Shown one piece after another: positions 1 to 7,692 of a DNA stretch of 35,274 nt. Under the pieces are notes generated by a model that was not told the DNA's origin, did no database searches, and was given only the letters and a program-made list of their open reading frames with translations. The position numbers and the translations under genes were made by a program. The stretch's first letter is position 1. Each line of letters begins with the position of its first letter. The stretch is taken from contig JBOGWA010000010.1 in the NCBI GenBank assembly GCA_050693155.1, positions 1 to 35,274 on the forward strand, written 5' to 3'. Source of the DNA: JBOGWA01 sp050693155 (GTDB taxonomy: Bacteria > Actinomycetota > UBA4738 > CALAEC01).

Positions 1-1
1 C

Positions 2-523
2 TCGAAGGTCAAGGGCCCCGGTGATCTCGAGCCGGCCCTGGAGGAGGCGTTCCGACACGGTCGAAAGGCGCTCATCGAGGAGGCGATCGATCCCGTTCGG
101 GAGATCGAATGCGCCCTTCTTGGAAATGACGATCCGGTGGCGTCGGTTCCCGGGGAGATCTTTCCGGCCGGCGATTTCTACGACTACCAATCGAAGTATC
201 TCGATCAGGGCACGAGGCTCGAGGTCCCGGCCGATCTTCCCCCGGCGGTCGTTGAGGAGATCCAGGGACTCGCGGTCGCGGCGTTTCAGGCCATCGGATG
301 CGCCGGGATGGCGCGTGTCGACTTCTTCCTGCGCACACCGGATGGGGTCATCGTCAACGAGATCAACACGATTCCGGGATTCACGGACGTCTCGATGTAT
401 CCGAAGATGTGGGAGGCGTCCGGCCTCCCGTATCCCCAATTGATCGATCGGCTCATCGAGCTCGCCCTCGAGCGCCACACGTGGGCGGCGACGCGCGCGG
501 GGGCCCCGGAATCCGCCTCGTAG
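2..523 (+). CDS. ddl: D-alanine--D-alanine ligase, 3' part (5' end outside window)
   Basis: C-terminal 173 residues of Ddl, the ATP-grasp enzyme that joins two D-alanines for the peptidoglycan stem peptide in the cytoplasm. The frame is open from base 2, so the start lies upstream of the window. Visible family motifs are GCAGMARVDFF, then VNEINTIPGFTDVSMYPKMW, which carries the metal-binding Asn/Glu region and the usual C-terminal D-alanine-binding loop. The stop TAG is at 521-523. The next gene on the other strand ends at 568, so the two are convergent with a 44 bp gap in which I see no clear terminator. In actinomycetes ddl normally lies close to thiL, but here about 9 kb of other genes separates them. 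Confidence 0.95.
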   Translation, partial: SKVKGPGDLEPALEEAFRHGRKALIEEAIDPVREIECALLGNDDPVASVPGEIFPAGDFYDYQSKYLDQGTRLEVPADLPPAVVEEIQGLAVAAFQAIGCAGMARVDFFLRTPDGVIVNEINTIPGFTDVSMYPKMWEASGLPYPQLIDRLIELALERHTWAATRAGAPESAS

Positions 524-567
524 CTTGTCGACGTCATCAGCGAGCTCGGATCCCGCCTGACCAAGCG

Positions 568-2490
568 CTAGCCGGGTTCGTCTTCTACTTCCGGGATCGG
601 TTCAACGGGTGCGTATCCCGCTGCGCGGCGGGCCTGGAAGGCGCCCTTCTTCCCGCCCGTCTCGGCTCCCTCCTCGAAGGTCCTTGCCTCCTGACCTTCC
701 CGAAGGATTTGGAAGACGCGAAGGTCTTCTGCCTTACCTTTCACCTGGAGTGGAGGCATCTCGGCGAGCCGGAACGAGTCGTCCAGGGTCGCGGCGCATG
801 CCTCGGTCACCATGATCTCGCCCGGGCCGGAAACGTCGCAGAGGCGGCTCGCCGTGTTGACGGTGTCGCCGATCACCGTGTAGTCGAGGCGCTGGCTCGA
901 GCCGATGTTGCCGACGACGGCGTCGCCGGTGGCGATCCCGACGCCGCACCCTCGAACGTTCAGGCCGGCAACCCGCCCCTCTTTGACCGCCTCGTCGATG
1001 TAGTCGAGCATGGCCATTCCCGCGCGGACGGCAAGCTTCGCGTGATCCGGTTCGGCTTTCGGCGCTCCCCAAAACGCCATGACGCAGTCGCCCATGAACT
1101 TGTCGACGGTTCCACGTTCGTCGATGACGGCCCGCGTCATCGCATCGAGATAGCCGTTCAACGCCGTCACGACGTCTTGCGGGTCCGCGTTCTCGGAGGC
1201 CGAAGTGAATCCGCGAAGGTCGGCGAAAAGCATCGTCATCGGCCGCGCGGCGCCCGCCAGCGTAGCCATCGCTCCTTCAGGCGAAGCAAGTACTTCGTTG
1301 ACGACGTCCGATGCCAGGTATCGGGAGAACACACTCTGAACGAAGCGGCGTTCCCTGACTTCGGTGAAGTACCGCACGGCGAGCGCCGCGAGGTACGAGA
1401 GGATCACCGCGATCGCCGGATAGACGAGATTCATCACGAAGCCACCGTCGAATCTGCGAAACGCAACGAAGACGAAGAGCACGAGGAGCCCGAGGGCCGC
1501 GATCGGGCTGAACCAGATCCTCGTGAACGCGACGGTAAGGGCGACGAGGAGCCCCAGGAGGAAAACGCTCACGAGTGTTCCGGGGGCGCCGTCGTGGGTG
1601 ACGTAGGCGCCCCGGAGCATCGTGTTGAGCGCATTTGCGTGCACAAACACGCCGGGTTCGCCCCCGGATTTGTTGAGGGGCGTGAAGCGGACGTCGCCGA
1701 GTCCGAGCGCCGTTGCGCCGACCAGCACGATCTTGCCGGCAAAGGCGCCCGGAGGCGTCTTTCCGTCGATGAGATCCGCTGCTGAGAATTCCGCAAACCC
1801 TTCCGTGAAGTTGATGTCGAGGAATTGCGCACCGCCGGTCTCGATCAATCGAGTGCCAACGACGAGCGCGTCCTCACGGAGTGTGACCGCACCCTCGAGC
1901 CTTTCTGCGAGTCCCAGGAGCGCGAGAGAGAACGAAGGGAGGAGATCGCCGTTCGGGGTCTCGATGATCGCCGGAAGGGACCGGACGACGCCGTCTGGAT
2001 CGGGGATGACGTTTGCGTGTCCGAATCCGGTCGCGGCCGCTTCCAACACGGGGATCGGAGGGACGATCGCCCCCGCGCGAAGGATGGTGCGCTCGCCCGG
2101 TGTGCCTCTGAATTCCGCGGCTCCGACGAGAACGACGCGCGCCTCCTCCATCGCCTGCACGAGCGCAGCGTCCTGCTGAGGGTCGCGGCTCGGCTCGGAG
2201 AACTGCACGTCGTAGCCGACGAGGGCGGCCTCTTCCTCCGCGAGTCGCTCGATGATCTGAGCGTGCACCCGCCGATCGAACGGCCAGCGCCCCAGACGGG
2301 CGAGGCTTGTGTCGTCGATCCCTAACACGACGATCCCAGGGTGTGGATCGATGGCAGGGAACAGAGTGTCGGCGAGGCGCAGCTGCGTTCCCTGGAAGAT
2401 CCCACCGGTGAGACCTCCCCACGAAAACGCAGTGAGGCCAAACGCAATCAGGACGGCGGTTGCGAAGCGGTAGCGAGCCGTCCTTCTCAC
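568..2490 (-). CDS. CHASE2-domain membrane adenylate cyclase (class III)
   Basis: 640-residue sensor enzyme predicted to make cAMP. The order is: N-terminal membrane segment (about 10-30), extracytoplasmic CHASE2 domain (about 35-300), three membrane segments (about 303-322, 326-344, 352-374), a short linker, and a cytoplasmic class III cyclase domain (about 415-600). Metal-binding Asp424 (FADLRGF) and Asp468 (KFMGD) are present. The purine-selecting pair is Lys464 and Asp542 (YTVIGDTVN), the adenylate rather than guanylate pattern. Asn545 and Arg549 are the transition-state residues, so the site looks complete. The GTG start has GGAGGA 8 nt upstream. It follows the FecR-domain gene by 24 bp on the same strand, so the two are likely one operon. 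The ligand of CHASE2 is unknown. Confidence 0.93.
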   Translation of the reverse strand: MRRTARYRFATAVLIAFGLTAFSWGGLTGGIFQGTQLRLADTLFPAIDPHPGIVVLGIDDTSLARLGRWPFDRRVHAQIIERLAEEEAALVGYDVQFSEPSRDPQQDAALVQAMEEARVVLVGAAEFRGTPGERTILRAGAIVPPIPVLEAAATGFGHANVIPDPDGVVRSLPAIIETPNGDLLPSFSLALLGLAERLEGAVTLREDALVVGTRLIETGGAQFLDINFTEGFAEFSAADLIDGKTPPGAFAGKIVLVGATALGLGDVRFTPLNKSGGEPGVFVHANALNTMLRGAYVTHDGAPGTLVSVFLLGLLVALTVAFTRIWFSPIAALGLLVLFVFVAFRRFDGGFVMNLVYPAIAVILSYLAALAVRYFTEVRERRFVQSVFSRYLASDVVNEVLASPEGAMATLAGAARPMTMLFADLRGFTSASENADPQDVVTALNGYLDAMTRAVIDERGTVDKFMGDCVMAFWGAPKAEPDHAKLAVRAGMAMLDYIDEAVKEGRVAGLNVRGCGVGIATGDAVVGNIGSSQRLDYTVIGDTVNTASRLCDVSGPGEIMVTEACAATLDDSFRLAEMPPLQVKGKAEDLRVFQILREGQEARTFEEGAETGGKKGAFQARRAAGYAPVEPIPEVEDEPG

Positions 2491-2514
2491 CGAACGGCTC
2501 CTCCGATCAGGGGG

Positions 2515-3876
2515 TTAGGCTCGTATCGCCCGGCGGGCGTATGCGCCGACCACGAGGACGACGACCAAGATCGCGAGGATCACATGCCAGAGAGTGAGCG
2601 AGAACCCGCCCGTTGACCGAGGCTGCGTTCCGGCCAACGTATCGACCAGGATTGCGATCTGCGTGGCGACCGCGTGCCCCGATGGATTCTGACCGAGAAC
2701 CCGGATCGTGTAGGAACCGCGGGGGAGAGACTCTGGGAGGGCCACGGTGGTTGCCAAAGTTCCGTCGGCCAGCACACGCGTGGATCCGAGCGAGATCGAC
2801 TGAGAGAGTCCGCCCGCGGGTGTCGCGGTGGAGTCCAACGTGAGCGTGACTCTGTCGCCGCCCCACCCGGCGCCGGTGACGAATGCGTCCGATCCGCTCA
2901 CGGCCCGGGGGGACGAGACGAACGTCAATGGAGCAGTGGGCGGATACTCACCTGGCGGGCCACAAGGGGGTGGCTCACCCGTGCCGGGGCAACCGCCAGG
3001 AGGACCGCCGCCAGGAGGACCGCCGCCAGGAGGACCGCCAGGCGGACGGTTGCCACGTCCGCCACCGCCGCCACCGCCGGGAGCGGTTGTGCCGGAAACG
3101 CCGGCGCCGCCGAATCCTCCACCCCCGCCACCCCCGCCACCGGAGCGGAGCTCTGCGCCGCAGATCGGCGTCCGACCGTCCGGGAGGGTGAACTCTTCCA
3201 CTCCGTCGACGTCGGAGTTGAAGCACACGAAGTCAAACCTCAGCAGCGCATTCTTTATCGAGAAGACGTCGAACGTGCCGTCCGGGAAGACCTGAATGCA
3301 CATGCCTTCGAGGATCGGCACGGTCTGGGTATCGGTCTCCCCGACACCGTTGCCATCAACAAAGCACACGAGTGTCGAACCATCCGGCAGGATGAACGTG
3401 AAGTATGCGGTGCCGCGGACAAACGCCGTAACGGTCGGCGTCTCGACGCTGAAGCGGCTCTGGGAGTCGGTGAGCTCAACCACTCTGTGGAAGGCTGCGC
3501 CTGAATCCTGCCCGCCGCCGATCAGCTTGCTGCCGGGGACCTCGACCACGCTCGAGATCTCCTGAAGGCGAAAGGTCGTTTCGTAATCGAGGCGCGTCAC
3601 GCTTTCGTCGAAGTACTGGATCTCGGCCCGGCCGTCGGCGCCGGTTTGGACCGTGTCGCTTTTCGAGAGCGTCTCTCCGTCGCGCGCGGTCCTGAAGAAG
3701 CTCGTGTCCACATCGCGGACCTGCACCCGTCCGTCCAGGACATGAAGGGTCGCGAACTCTTTCGCGATCGCGCTTCCGTTTACGAAGAGCAGGACCACCG
3801 TCGCGACGGCCCCAAGAACGAGCACGGTCACAAAGGTGATCGTGTTCCGTCTCCGCCGTCTTGACCGTCTTGGCAC
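2515..3876 (-). CDS. FecR-domain membrane protein with Gly/Pro-rich linker
   Basis: About 453 residues. A basic N-terminus (RRSRRRRR) is followed by a membrane segment, a FecR-like beta domain (roughly residues 45-185) containing RVQVRDVDTSFF and FSVETPTVTAFVRGTAYFTF, a long Gly- and Pro-rich linker, an Ig-like or TIG-like beta domain ending near GSYTIRVLGQNP, and a C-terminal membrane segment with a basic tail. Most of the chain should be outside the cytoplasm. I chose GTG at 3876 because GGAGG lies 8 nt upstream. An in-frame ATG at 3921 lies upstream of the predicted transcription start and has no ribosome site. It precedes the CHASE2 cyclase by 24 bp. FecR-type domains are often paired with signalling partners, so a sensing role for the pair is inferred. 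Confidence 0.85.
   Translation of the reverse strand: MPRRSRRRRRNTITFVTVLVLGAVATVVLLFVNGSAIAKEFATLHVLDGRVQVRDVDTSFFRTARDGETLSKSDTVQTGADGRAEIQYFDESVTRLDYETTFRLQEISSVVEVPGSKLIGGGQDSGAAFHRVVELTDSQSRFSVETPTVTAFVRGTAYFTFILPDGSTLVCFVDGNGVGETDTQTVPILEGMCIQVFPDGTFDVFSIKNALLRFDFVCFNSDVDGVEEFTLPDGRTPICGAELRSGGGGGGGGGFGGAGVSGTTAPGGGGGGGRGNRPPGGPPGGGPPGGGPPGGCPGTGEPPPCGPPGEYPPTAPLTFVSSPRAVSGSDAFVTGAGWGGDRVTLTLDSTATPAGGLSQSISLGSTRVLADGTLATTVALPESLPRGSYTIRVLGQNPSGHAVATQIAILVDTLAGTQPRSTGGFSLTLWHVILAILVVVLVVGAYARRAIRA
2996..3040. repeat. 3 x 15 bp tandem repeat in the Gly/Pro linker
   Basis: Three copies of CCAGGAGGACCGCCG (the last base of the third copy differs), encoding repeated Gly-Gly-Pro-Pro units on the minus strand within the linker of the FecR-domain protein. 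This is low-complexity coding repeat, prone to length change by slippage. Confidence 0.85.
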
Positions 3877-3895
3877 GCTCGCCCCCTCCGGCAGG

Positions 3896-3902
3896 TAGTT
3901 TA
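3896..3902. promoter_or_regulatory. Symmetric -10 element between fecR-like gene and usp gene
   Basis: The heptamer TAGTTTA reads as a TANNNT -10 hexamer on both strands (TAGTTT on plus at 3896-3901, TAAACT on minus at 3902-3897). It sits inside the inverted repeat GGTAGTTTACC. Minus-strand transcription would start near 3890, just before the ribosome site of the FecR gene. Plus-strand transcription would start near 3908, before the universal stress gene. No convincing -35 boxes were seen. Confidence 0.5.
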
Positions 3903-3944
3903 CCCCCACGCCAGTTCGCATAGGAAGAGGTGCAATCGGGCCGG

Positions 3945-4367
3945 ATGTTCAGGAAGGTGATCGTCGGAACCGACGGGTCAGAGTCCGCTTCAGCTGCGGT
4001 GGCCCATGCGGTGCGCATCGCGCACGGGTTGGGAGCGGAGCTCCTTCTTGCCCACGCATATCCCGCCCCTCGTCCGAGCCCGCCGCCCTTCGACTTCGAC
4101 GACTCCTTCCCCGCGGCGGACGTCGGGAAGGCCATCCTTGCGGGGGAGGAGCGCATCCATCAAGGGGCCGGCGTGCCGATACGGACGGTGCTTCGGAAAG
4201 GGGATCCCGCGGAGGTCCTCCTGGACCTTGCCGACGAGGAACGCACGGACCTCATCGTTGTGGGAAGCAAGGGTATGAGCGGCGGCCGCCGATTCCTGAT
4301 CGGCTCGGTCCCGAACCGCGTATCCCATCACGCGGCGTGCTCCGTCCTGATCGTCCACACGGATTGA
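3945..4367 (+). CDS. Universal stress protein, UspA family, ATP-binding type
   Basis: 140-residue single-domain Usp fold. It opens with MFRKVIVGTDGS, the typical first beta strand and nucleotide loop. The ATP-binding signature Gly-x2-Gly-x9-Gly-Ser is intact near residues 110-125 (GSKGMSGGRRFLIGS). Such proteins bind ATP and act in stress survival, and the exact role here is not visible. An in-frame GTG at 3930 would add five residues, but its GGAAGAGG-like tract abuts the codon, so ATG 3945, which fits the family N-terminus, is preferred. It is divergent from the FecR-domain gene and convergent with the Lrp-type gene. Confidence 0.92.
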   Translation: MFRKVIVGTDGSESASAAVAHAVRIAHGLGAELLLAHAYPAPRPSPPPFDFDDSFPAADVGKAILAGEERIHQGAGVPIRTVLRKGDPAEVLLDLADEERTDLIVVGSKGMSGGRRFLIGSVPNRVSHHAACSVLIVHTD

Positions 4368-4385
4368 CCGGACGGACCTCGGGCA

Positions 4386-4399
4386 GCGGCGAGAGCCGC
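4386..4399. terminator. Possible hairpin between convergent genes
   Basis: Perfect 5 bp stem GCGGC/GCCGC closed by a GAGA (GNRA) tetraloop, lying in the 48 bp between two convergent genes. No T-run follows on either strand, so it is at best a weak or Rho-assisted terminator. The position is the main support. Confidence 0.3.
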
Positions 4400-4415
4400 G
4401 AGGATCTGGTCGAGA

Positions 4416-4649
4416 TCAGAGGTGAACGACCGGACAGGTAAGCGTCCGCGTGATCCCTTCGACGGCCTGGATATTGGCAACGACCAGCTTGCCGAGCTCG
4501 TCTACGTTCTTCGCCTCGGCTTGAACGATCACGTCGTACGGACCCGTTACGTCCTCAGCCGAGGTTACACCCTTGATCGAAGCGACCTCCTTTGCAACCT
4601 GGGCCGCCTTGCCGACTTCGGTCTGGATCAGGATGTAGGCGCTAACCAC
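4416..4649 (-). CDS. Stand-alone Lrp/AsnC-type ligand-binding (RAM) domain protein
   Basis: 77 residues matching only the C-terminal effector domain of Lrp/AsnC regulators, with no helix-turn-helix. The alpha-beta pattern is SAYILIQTEVGK, VTSAEDVTGPYDVIV, then TRTLTCPVVHL. Such small proteins form oligomers that bind amino acids or related ligands. They occur near the ddl-thiL region of actinomycetes, as here, but their job is not settled. GTG at 4649 is preferred over GTG at 4655 because GGAGG is then 5 nt upstream, while it would abut the earlier codon. A -10 TAGAAT lies at 4680-4675. Confidence 0.88.
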   Translation of the reverse strand: MVSAYILIQTEVGKAAQVAKEVASIKGVTSAEDVTGPYDVIVQAEAKNVDELGKLVVANIQAVEGITRTLTCPVVHL

Positions 4650-4674
4650 ACTCACCTCCAGGTTCGGGGCCCGA

Positions 4675-4680
4675 TTCTAG
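4675..4680 (-). promoter_or_regulatory. -10 element for the Lrp-type gene
   Basis: TAGAAT on the minus strand, five of six bases to TATAAT, within CTAGAATCGGGC. A possible -35 TTGTCG lies 19 bp upstream and overlaps the -35 region of the divergent promoter. Predicted leader is about 20 nt and includes the GGAGG ribosome site. Confidence 0.5.
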
Positions 4681-4697
4681 CCCGAAGGTCCGAGCGC

Positions 4698-4725
4698 GCG
4701 ACAACCTGGTGCGAAACGGGATAAT
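4698..4725 (+). promoter_or_regulatory. Leaderless-type promoter for the 55-codon gene
   Basis: GCGACA (4698-4703), a 16 bp spacer, then GATAAT (4720-4725), five of six bases to TATAAT. Only 6 nt (CGGGTC) separate the hexamer from the GTG at 4732, so transcription should begin on or next to the start codon. There is no Shine-Dalgarno sequence. Confidence 0.55.
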
Positions 4726-4731
4726 CGGGTC

Positions 4732-4899
4732 GTGGCAGGGAGCAAGCGCAAACGCCCGGACCGCAGCGATCCACTGGAGGCATATCGGCGATCGAGGAAA
4801 CGCGTTCCGCCTCCCGCCCGTGTGATCCCCGATCGGCGACGGAAACTCACCGAGGACCAGGCGCGGCGGGAGCAGGAAGAGGATCGCGGGGACCGTTAG
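4732..4899 (+). CDS. Small, highly basic hypothetical protein (55 aa)
   Basis: 55 codons from GTG 4732 to TAG 4897-4899, with the stop immediately followed by the GTG of the phosphoribosyltransferase gene. The product is very hydrophilic, rich in Arg and Lys (for example GSKRKRPDRSDPLEAYRRSR), with a central PPPARV segment and a charged C-terminal helix. It has no membrane segment or cysteine. I do not recognise a family. Support for it being a gene is the promoter spaced for a leaderless start and the exact abutment with the next gene. Nucleic-acid binding is a guess from charge only. Confidence 0.6.
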   Translation: MAGSKRKRPDRSDPLEAYRRSRKRVPPPARVIPDRRRKLTEDQARREQEEDRGDR

Positions 4900-5529
4900 G
4901 TGTTCGTTGATCGCCCCGAAGCGGGGCGTCGCCTGGCGGAGGCGCTTGCACATCTCGACAATGAGCCCGTCGTCGTCCTCGCGATTCCCAGGGGCGGGGT
5001 GGAGATTGGGGCCGAGGTCGCCCGCCGGTGGTCCTGGCCGCTCGACGTCGTCATCCCCAGGAAGATCGGCGCTCCCGGAAACCCAGAGCTCGCGCTCGGC
5101 GCGATCGCGCCGGGCGTAAGGGTCCTCTCCGATGAGTTGATCCGACGCCTCCGCGTTTCGGCGGAGTATCTCGAGCGGGAGATCGAGGAACAGGAGCGGG
5201 AGATCGAGCGGAGGGCGAGAGCCTTCCGGAGGGGTCGCCCGGCTACAGACCTCCATGGACGAATCGCGGTGGTTGTTGACGACGGCGTGGCCACTGGGAG
5301 CACGGCAATCGCCTCACTCCGGTGGGCCCGTGCGCAGGGCGCTGCCCGGGTGCTCCTGGCCGTTCCCGTAGCGCCCGGCGAAGCCATTCCGATGCTCGAG
5401 AAGGAAGCCGACGAGGTGGCCTGCCTCGAGGTCCCGGAGCCCTTCTATGCCGTCGGTCAGTGGTACGAGCGCTTCGCCCAGACGACGGATGAAGAGGTCA
5501 TCGAACTGCTGGAGGCGGCGGCCCGATGA
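4900..5529 (+). CDS. Phosphoribosyltransferase-family protein
   Basis: 209 residues with a type I phosphoribosyltransferase fold. The PRPP-binding motif is VVVDDGVATGSTA (about residues 125-137), and the N-terminal part has AIPRGGVEIG, a loop shared by the family. A charged helical insert (EREIEEQEREIERRAR) lies in the middle, as in the stand-alone group sometimes found with hydrolases or erythromycin-esterase-like domains. The base substrate cannot be named. The GTG start directly follows the stop of the 55-codon gene, with GGGGA 7 nt upstream, and the stop overlaps the next gene as ATGA. The three are probably co-transcribed. Confidence 0.88.
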   Translation: MFVDRPEAGRRLAEALAHLDNEPVVVLAIPRGGVEIGAEVARRWSWPLDVVIPRKIGAPGNPELALGAIAPGVRVLSDELIRRLRVSAEYLEREIEEQEREIERRARAFRRGRPATDLHGRIAVVVDDGVATGSTAIASLRWARAQGAARVLLAVPVAPGEAIPMLEKEADEVACLEVPEPFYAVGQWYERFAQTTDEEVIELLEAAAR

Positions 5530-5804
5530 TCTTCGAGCTGATCGTCGGGGGAGTCTTCATCGCCCTTGGTTTGCGTTCGTCGGTTGTGTCGTTCCGAGAC
5601 CCGAGTGTGCCGGGCTCCGCCCGAATCCGCGCCCTCGTGGCTCTTCATGACACCGTGAAAGCGGGATTCTGGCTTGCGCTCGGCGGCCTCTTCATCGGGT
5701 TTGCGACGCTCGACGAGCCGCAGTCCTTTCGCTGGTTCGTTCTAGTTCCGATCGCGATGGCCGGTCTCCGGCTCGCGTCGGCCGCCCTTCTGTCTCGCGA
5801 CTAG
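5526..5804 (+). CDS. Small membrane protein, unknown function (92 aa)
   Basis: Three predicted membrane segments: IFELIVGGVFIALGL, an amphipathic middle running into FWLALGGLFIGFA, and WFVLVPIAMAGLRLASAAL. It overlaps the phosphoribosyltransferase stop by 4 nt (ATGA), so translation is coupled. Its own stop TAG shares bases with the stop of the convergent FG-GAP gene within CTAG. No family was recognised. The link to the upstream enzyme is positional only. Confidence 0.75.
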   Translation: MIFELIVGGVFIALGLRSSVVSFRDPSVPGSARIRALVALHDTVKAGFWLALGGLFIGFATLDEPQSFRWFVLVPIAMAGLRLASAALLSRD

Positions 5805-7579
5805 TGACGGGCGGAGCGACGGCCGCCGGCCTCCGAGGGGGAAATCGCCTCGTCCGGCGTGAGCTTCACGGTTCGCTCCCAAAGGCGGGCTCCGCTCGAG
5901 CCCGAGCGGGCGGCGGCAAAGAGGAGTTCGCCCTTGGAGCCCGAGCCGCTTTCCAGGACGTCACCTCGGGGTCCGCCGCGAAGCGTCGCGGCCGAGATCT
6001 GGTTGATGTAGCCCTTCACCGAGATCGCCCGTCCCCAGAGGCCCCGGCCCGTCTTCCCTGAGATCGGGAAGTAGCTGACCGAGGCTCGGCGCTGTTGGAT
6101 GACCGCGAGGTCGTCGGCGCCGTCGCCGTCGAGGTCCCCACCGATGGTGAGGACGTAGGCCCGCCGGTCGACCACTCGGGTCCACACCCTCTTCCCGTTT
6201 GCTCCGTCGAAGATCCGAACGAGATTGCGCCTTCCTCCGCTCGGGGTCTCAAGCTTGGCCTTGGCCGTCCGAGCCTCTCCGCCGCCGGGCGCGTCGACCA
6301 ATGGCTCCGGCGCCGGTCTCGTGCTTCTCGGGCCCGTGGAGAGGAGGTCGAGCACCCCGTCGCCCGTCGCGTCGCTCGCCGGGTACGACGAGGCGATATC
6401 GGGTGAAGAACGGGCCCACACTGTCTCGCCATCCGAGCCGCGAACCAGAAGGGCGCCTGGCTCTTCACCTTCCGAGCCACCCAGTCCCACGAATGCGAGC
6501 AGGTCTTGCCCGGCGTCGTCCGTGGCGTCGCCCGCGACGATCGCGTCGGCATACCCGTCGAACTCGAGCTGCCACATCGAGGACCCGTCATTTCCGGAGA
6601 TCGCATCGAAACGGGAGCTCGTTGCTCCCGATTCATCGAACGAGTTGGAAACGAGCAGCGCGTCCCCGCCACCATCGCCGTCGAGATCCGCCGTTTGCAG
6701 ATACGGCGGCGAGAGTACTTCGACCTGCGTCTGCCAGACCGGAAGGCCTCCCGTGCCCGGATATGCGGAGAGACTGGCGGTCCCGCCTTGTGAGGGGGCC
6801 GCCGCGGGGTCGAAGGACACGGACATGGTGAGGACATCGGCGAGCCCGTCGCCGGTGACGTCGGGGATCACGTCGGCATCCGGATATCCCTGTATGCCGA
6901 CGACGGGAATCGCCGAGATGAGCTCTCCGGTGCGACCCGAGACCACCTCGAAGATCGCGTTGGCGCTCTCCCGGAACGTTCCCGTCCCGCCCTCGTAGAG
7001 GTAGCCGGACGCGCTTCGCGAAATGAGAAGGTCACCGGCCCCATCGCCGTTCATATCCTCGGCGACGCGTCGTGGATACGCGTGCCCAAGCTGGACGGAT
7101 CCGCCGCTGGATCCGACCCCGACCCACGTGGCGAACCCCGTGTATTCGCGGGTCCACACCTGCTCTCCGTCTTCTCCCCGAACGGCCGTCAACGTGGTCG
7201 TCGCGAGTTCCCCTGCGGGGTTTGGCTGGAAGCTCCACCGCAGAACGATGACGTCGGTCCCGGCAGATCCGTCGAGGTTCTCCACGGGATAAGGCTCAAC
7301 GTAGCCATCGAAATCCATGCTCCAGAGGGTGGTTCCGTCGGAGCCGCGAACCCCGGAGAGACGAGTGACCTCCGATGTGTCGGTCGAGAGGCCCAGGTGC
7401 TCGATCGCGTCCTCGGAGCCGTCGCCGTCGAGGTCCCCCGCGGGGATCAGCACAACGTAGCCGTACTCGAACCCGGGTTCCTGACTCACCGCGGCGTCGG
7501 TCGCCGGACCGAGCAACGCAAGCATCGAGATCACCGAAATTGCGATCGTTCGCTGAAGCGGGGGCATGCGAACAGTCAA
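5801..7579 (-). CDS. Secreted FG-GAP/VCBS repeat beta-propeller protein
   Basis: 592 residues. A signal peptide (hydrophobic stretch IAISVISMLALLG, then Ala-rich cleavage region) is followed by about seven repeats with Ca-binding loops of the form DxDGDGxxD: DLDGDGSEDAIEHL, DMNGDGAGDLLIS, DVTGDGLADVLTM, DLDGDGGGDALLV, DATGDGVLDLLST and DLDGDGADDLAVI are visible. One blade (DATDDAGQDLLAF) has a degenerate loop. This predicts an integrin-alpha-like, Ca-stabilised propeller outside the cell, with no membrane anchor or sorting signal at the C-terminus. The TTG start at 7579 is supported by AAGGAGG 5 nt upstream. The nearest ATG (7567) would be too far. Partner and ligand are unknown. Confidence 0.9.
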   Translation of the reverse strand: MTVRMPPLQRTIAISVISMLALLGPATDAAVSQEPGFEYGYVVLIPAGDLDGDGSEDAIEHLGLSTDTSEVTRLSGVRGSDGTTLWSMDFDGYVEPYPVENLDGSAGTDVIVLRWSFQPNPAGELATTTLTAVRGEDGEQVWTREYTGFATWVGVGSSGGSVQLGHAYPRRVAEDMNGDGAGDLLISRSASGYLYEGGTGTFRESANAIFEVVSGRTGELISAIPVVGIQGYPDADVIPDVTGDGLADVLTMSVSFDPAAAPSQGGTASLSAYPGTGGLPVWQTQVEVLSPPYLQTADLDGDGGGDALLVSNSFDESGATSSRFDAISGNDGSSMWQLEFDGYADAIVAGDATDDAGQDLLAFVGLGGSEGEEPGALLVRGSDGETVWARSSPDIASSYPASDATGDGVLDLLSTGPRSTRPAPEPLVDAPGGGEARTAKAKLETPSGGRRNLVRIFDGANGKRVWTRVVDRRAYVLTIGGDLDGDGADDLAVIQQRRASVSYFPISGKTGRGLWGRAISVKGYINQISAATLRGGPRGDVLESGSGSKGELLFAAARSGSSGARLWERTVKLTPDEAISPSEAGGRRSARH

Positions 7580-7669
7580 CCTGGCCTCCTTATTCGGCGT
7601 GTTGGGGCTTTCGACCTACACACGCACAAGGTCCGGATATTGCTTAGACGCGTTGGGAGGGTGTTTCGT

Positions 7670-7688
7670 TCCCGCCGGCCCGCCGGGA
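7670..7688 (-). terminator. Possible terminator hairpin after pckA
   Basis: GC-rich near-palindrome just downstream of the pckA stop. A 5 bp stem TCCCG/CGGGA extends by one C-G pair past a G-G mismatch, with a GGGCC loop. No T-run follows. The 113 bp between pckA and the FG-GAP gene otherwise shows no clear promoter. Confidence 0.25.
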
Positions 7689-7692
7689 CCGA

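Noticed and set aside
298..1785. Long plus-strand open frame of about 495 codons opposite the cyclase gene
   Set aside because: It is antisense to a complete, motif-bearing CHASE2 cyclase. The product is Arg/His/Asp-rich nonsense with no domain, as expected from high-GC codon usage.
3877..3921. Upstream ATG extension of the FecR-domain protein
   Set aside because: No ribosome site, and it lies upstream of the predicted transcript start; GTG 3876 has GGAGG at good spacing.
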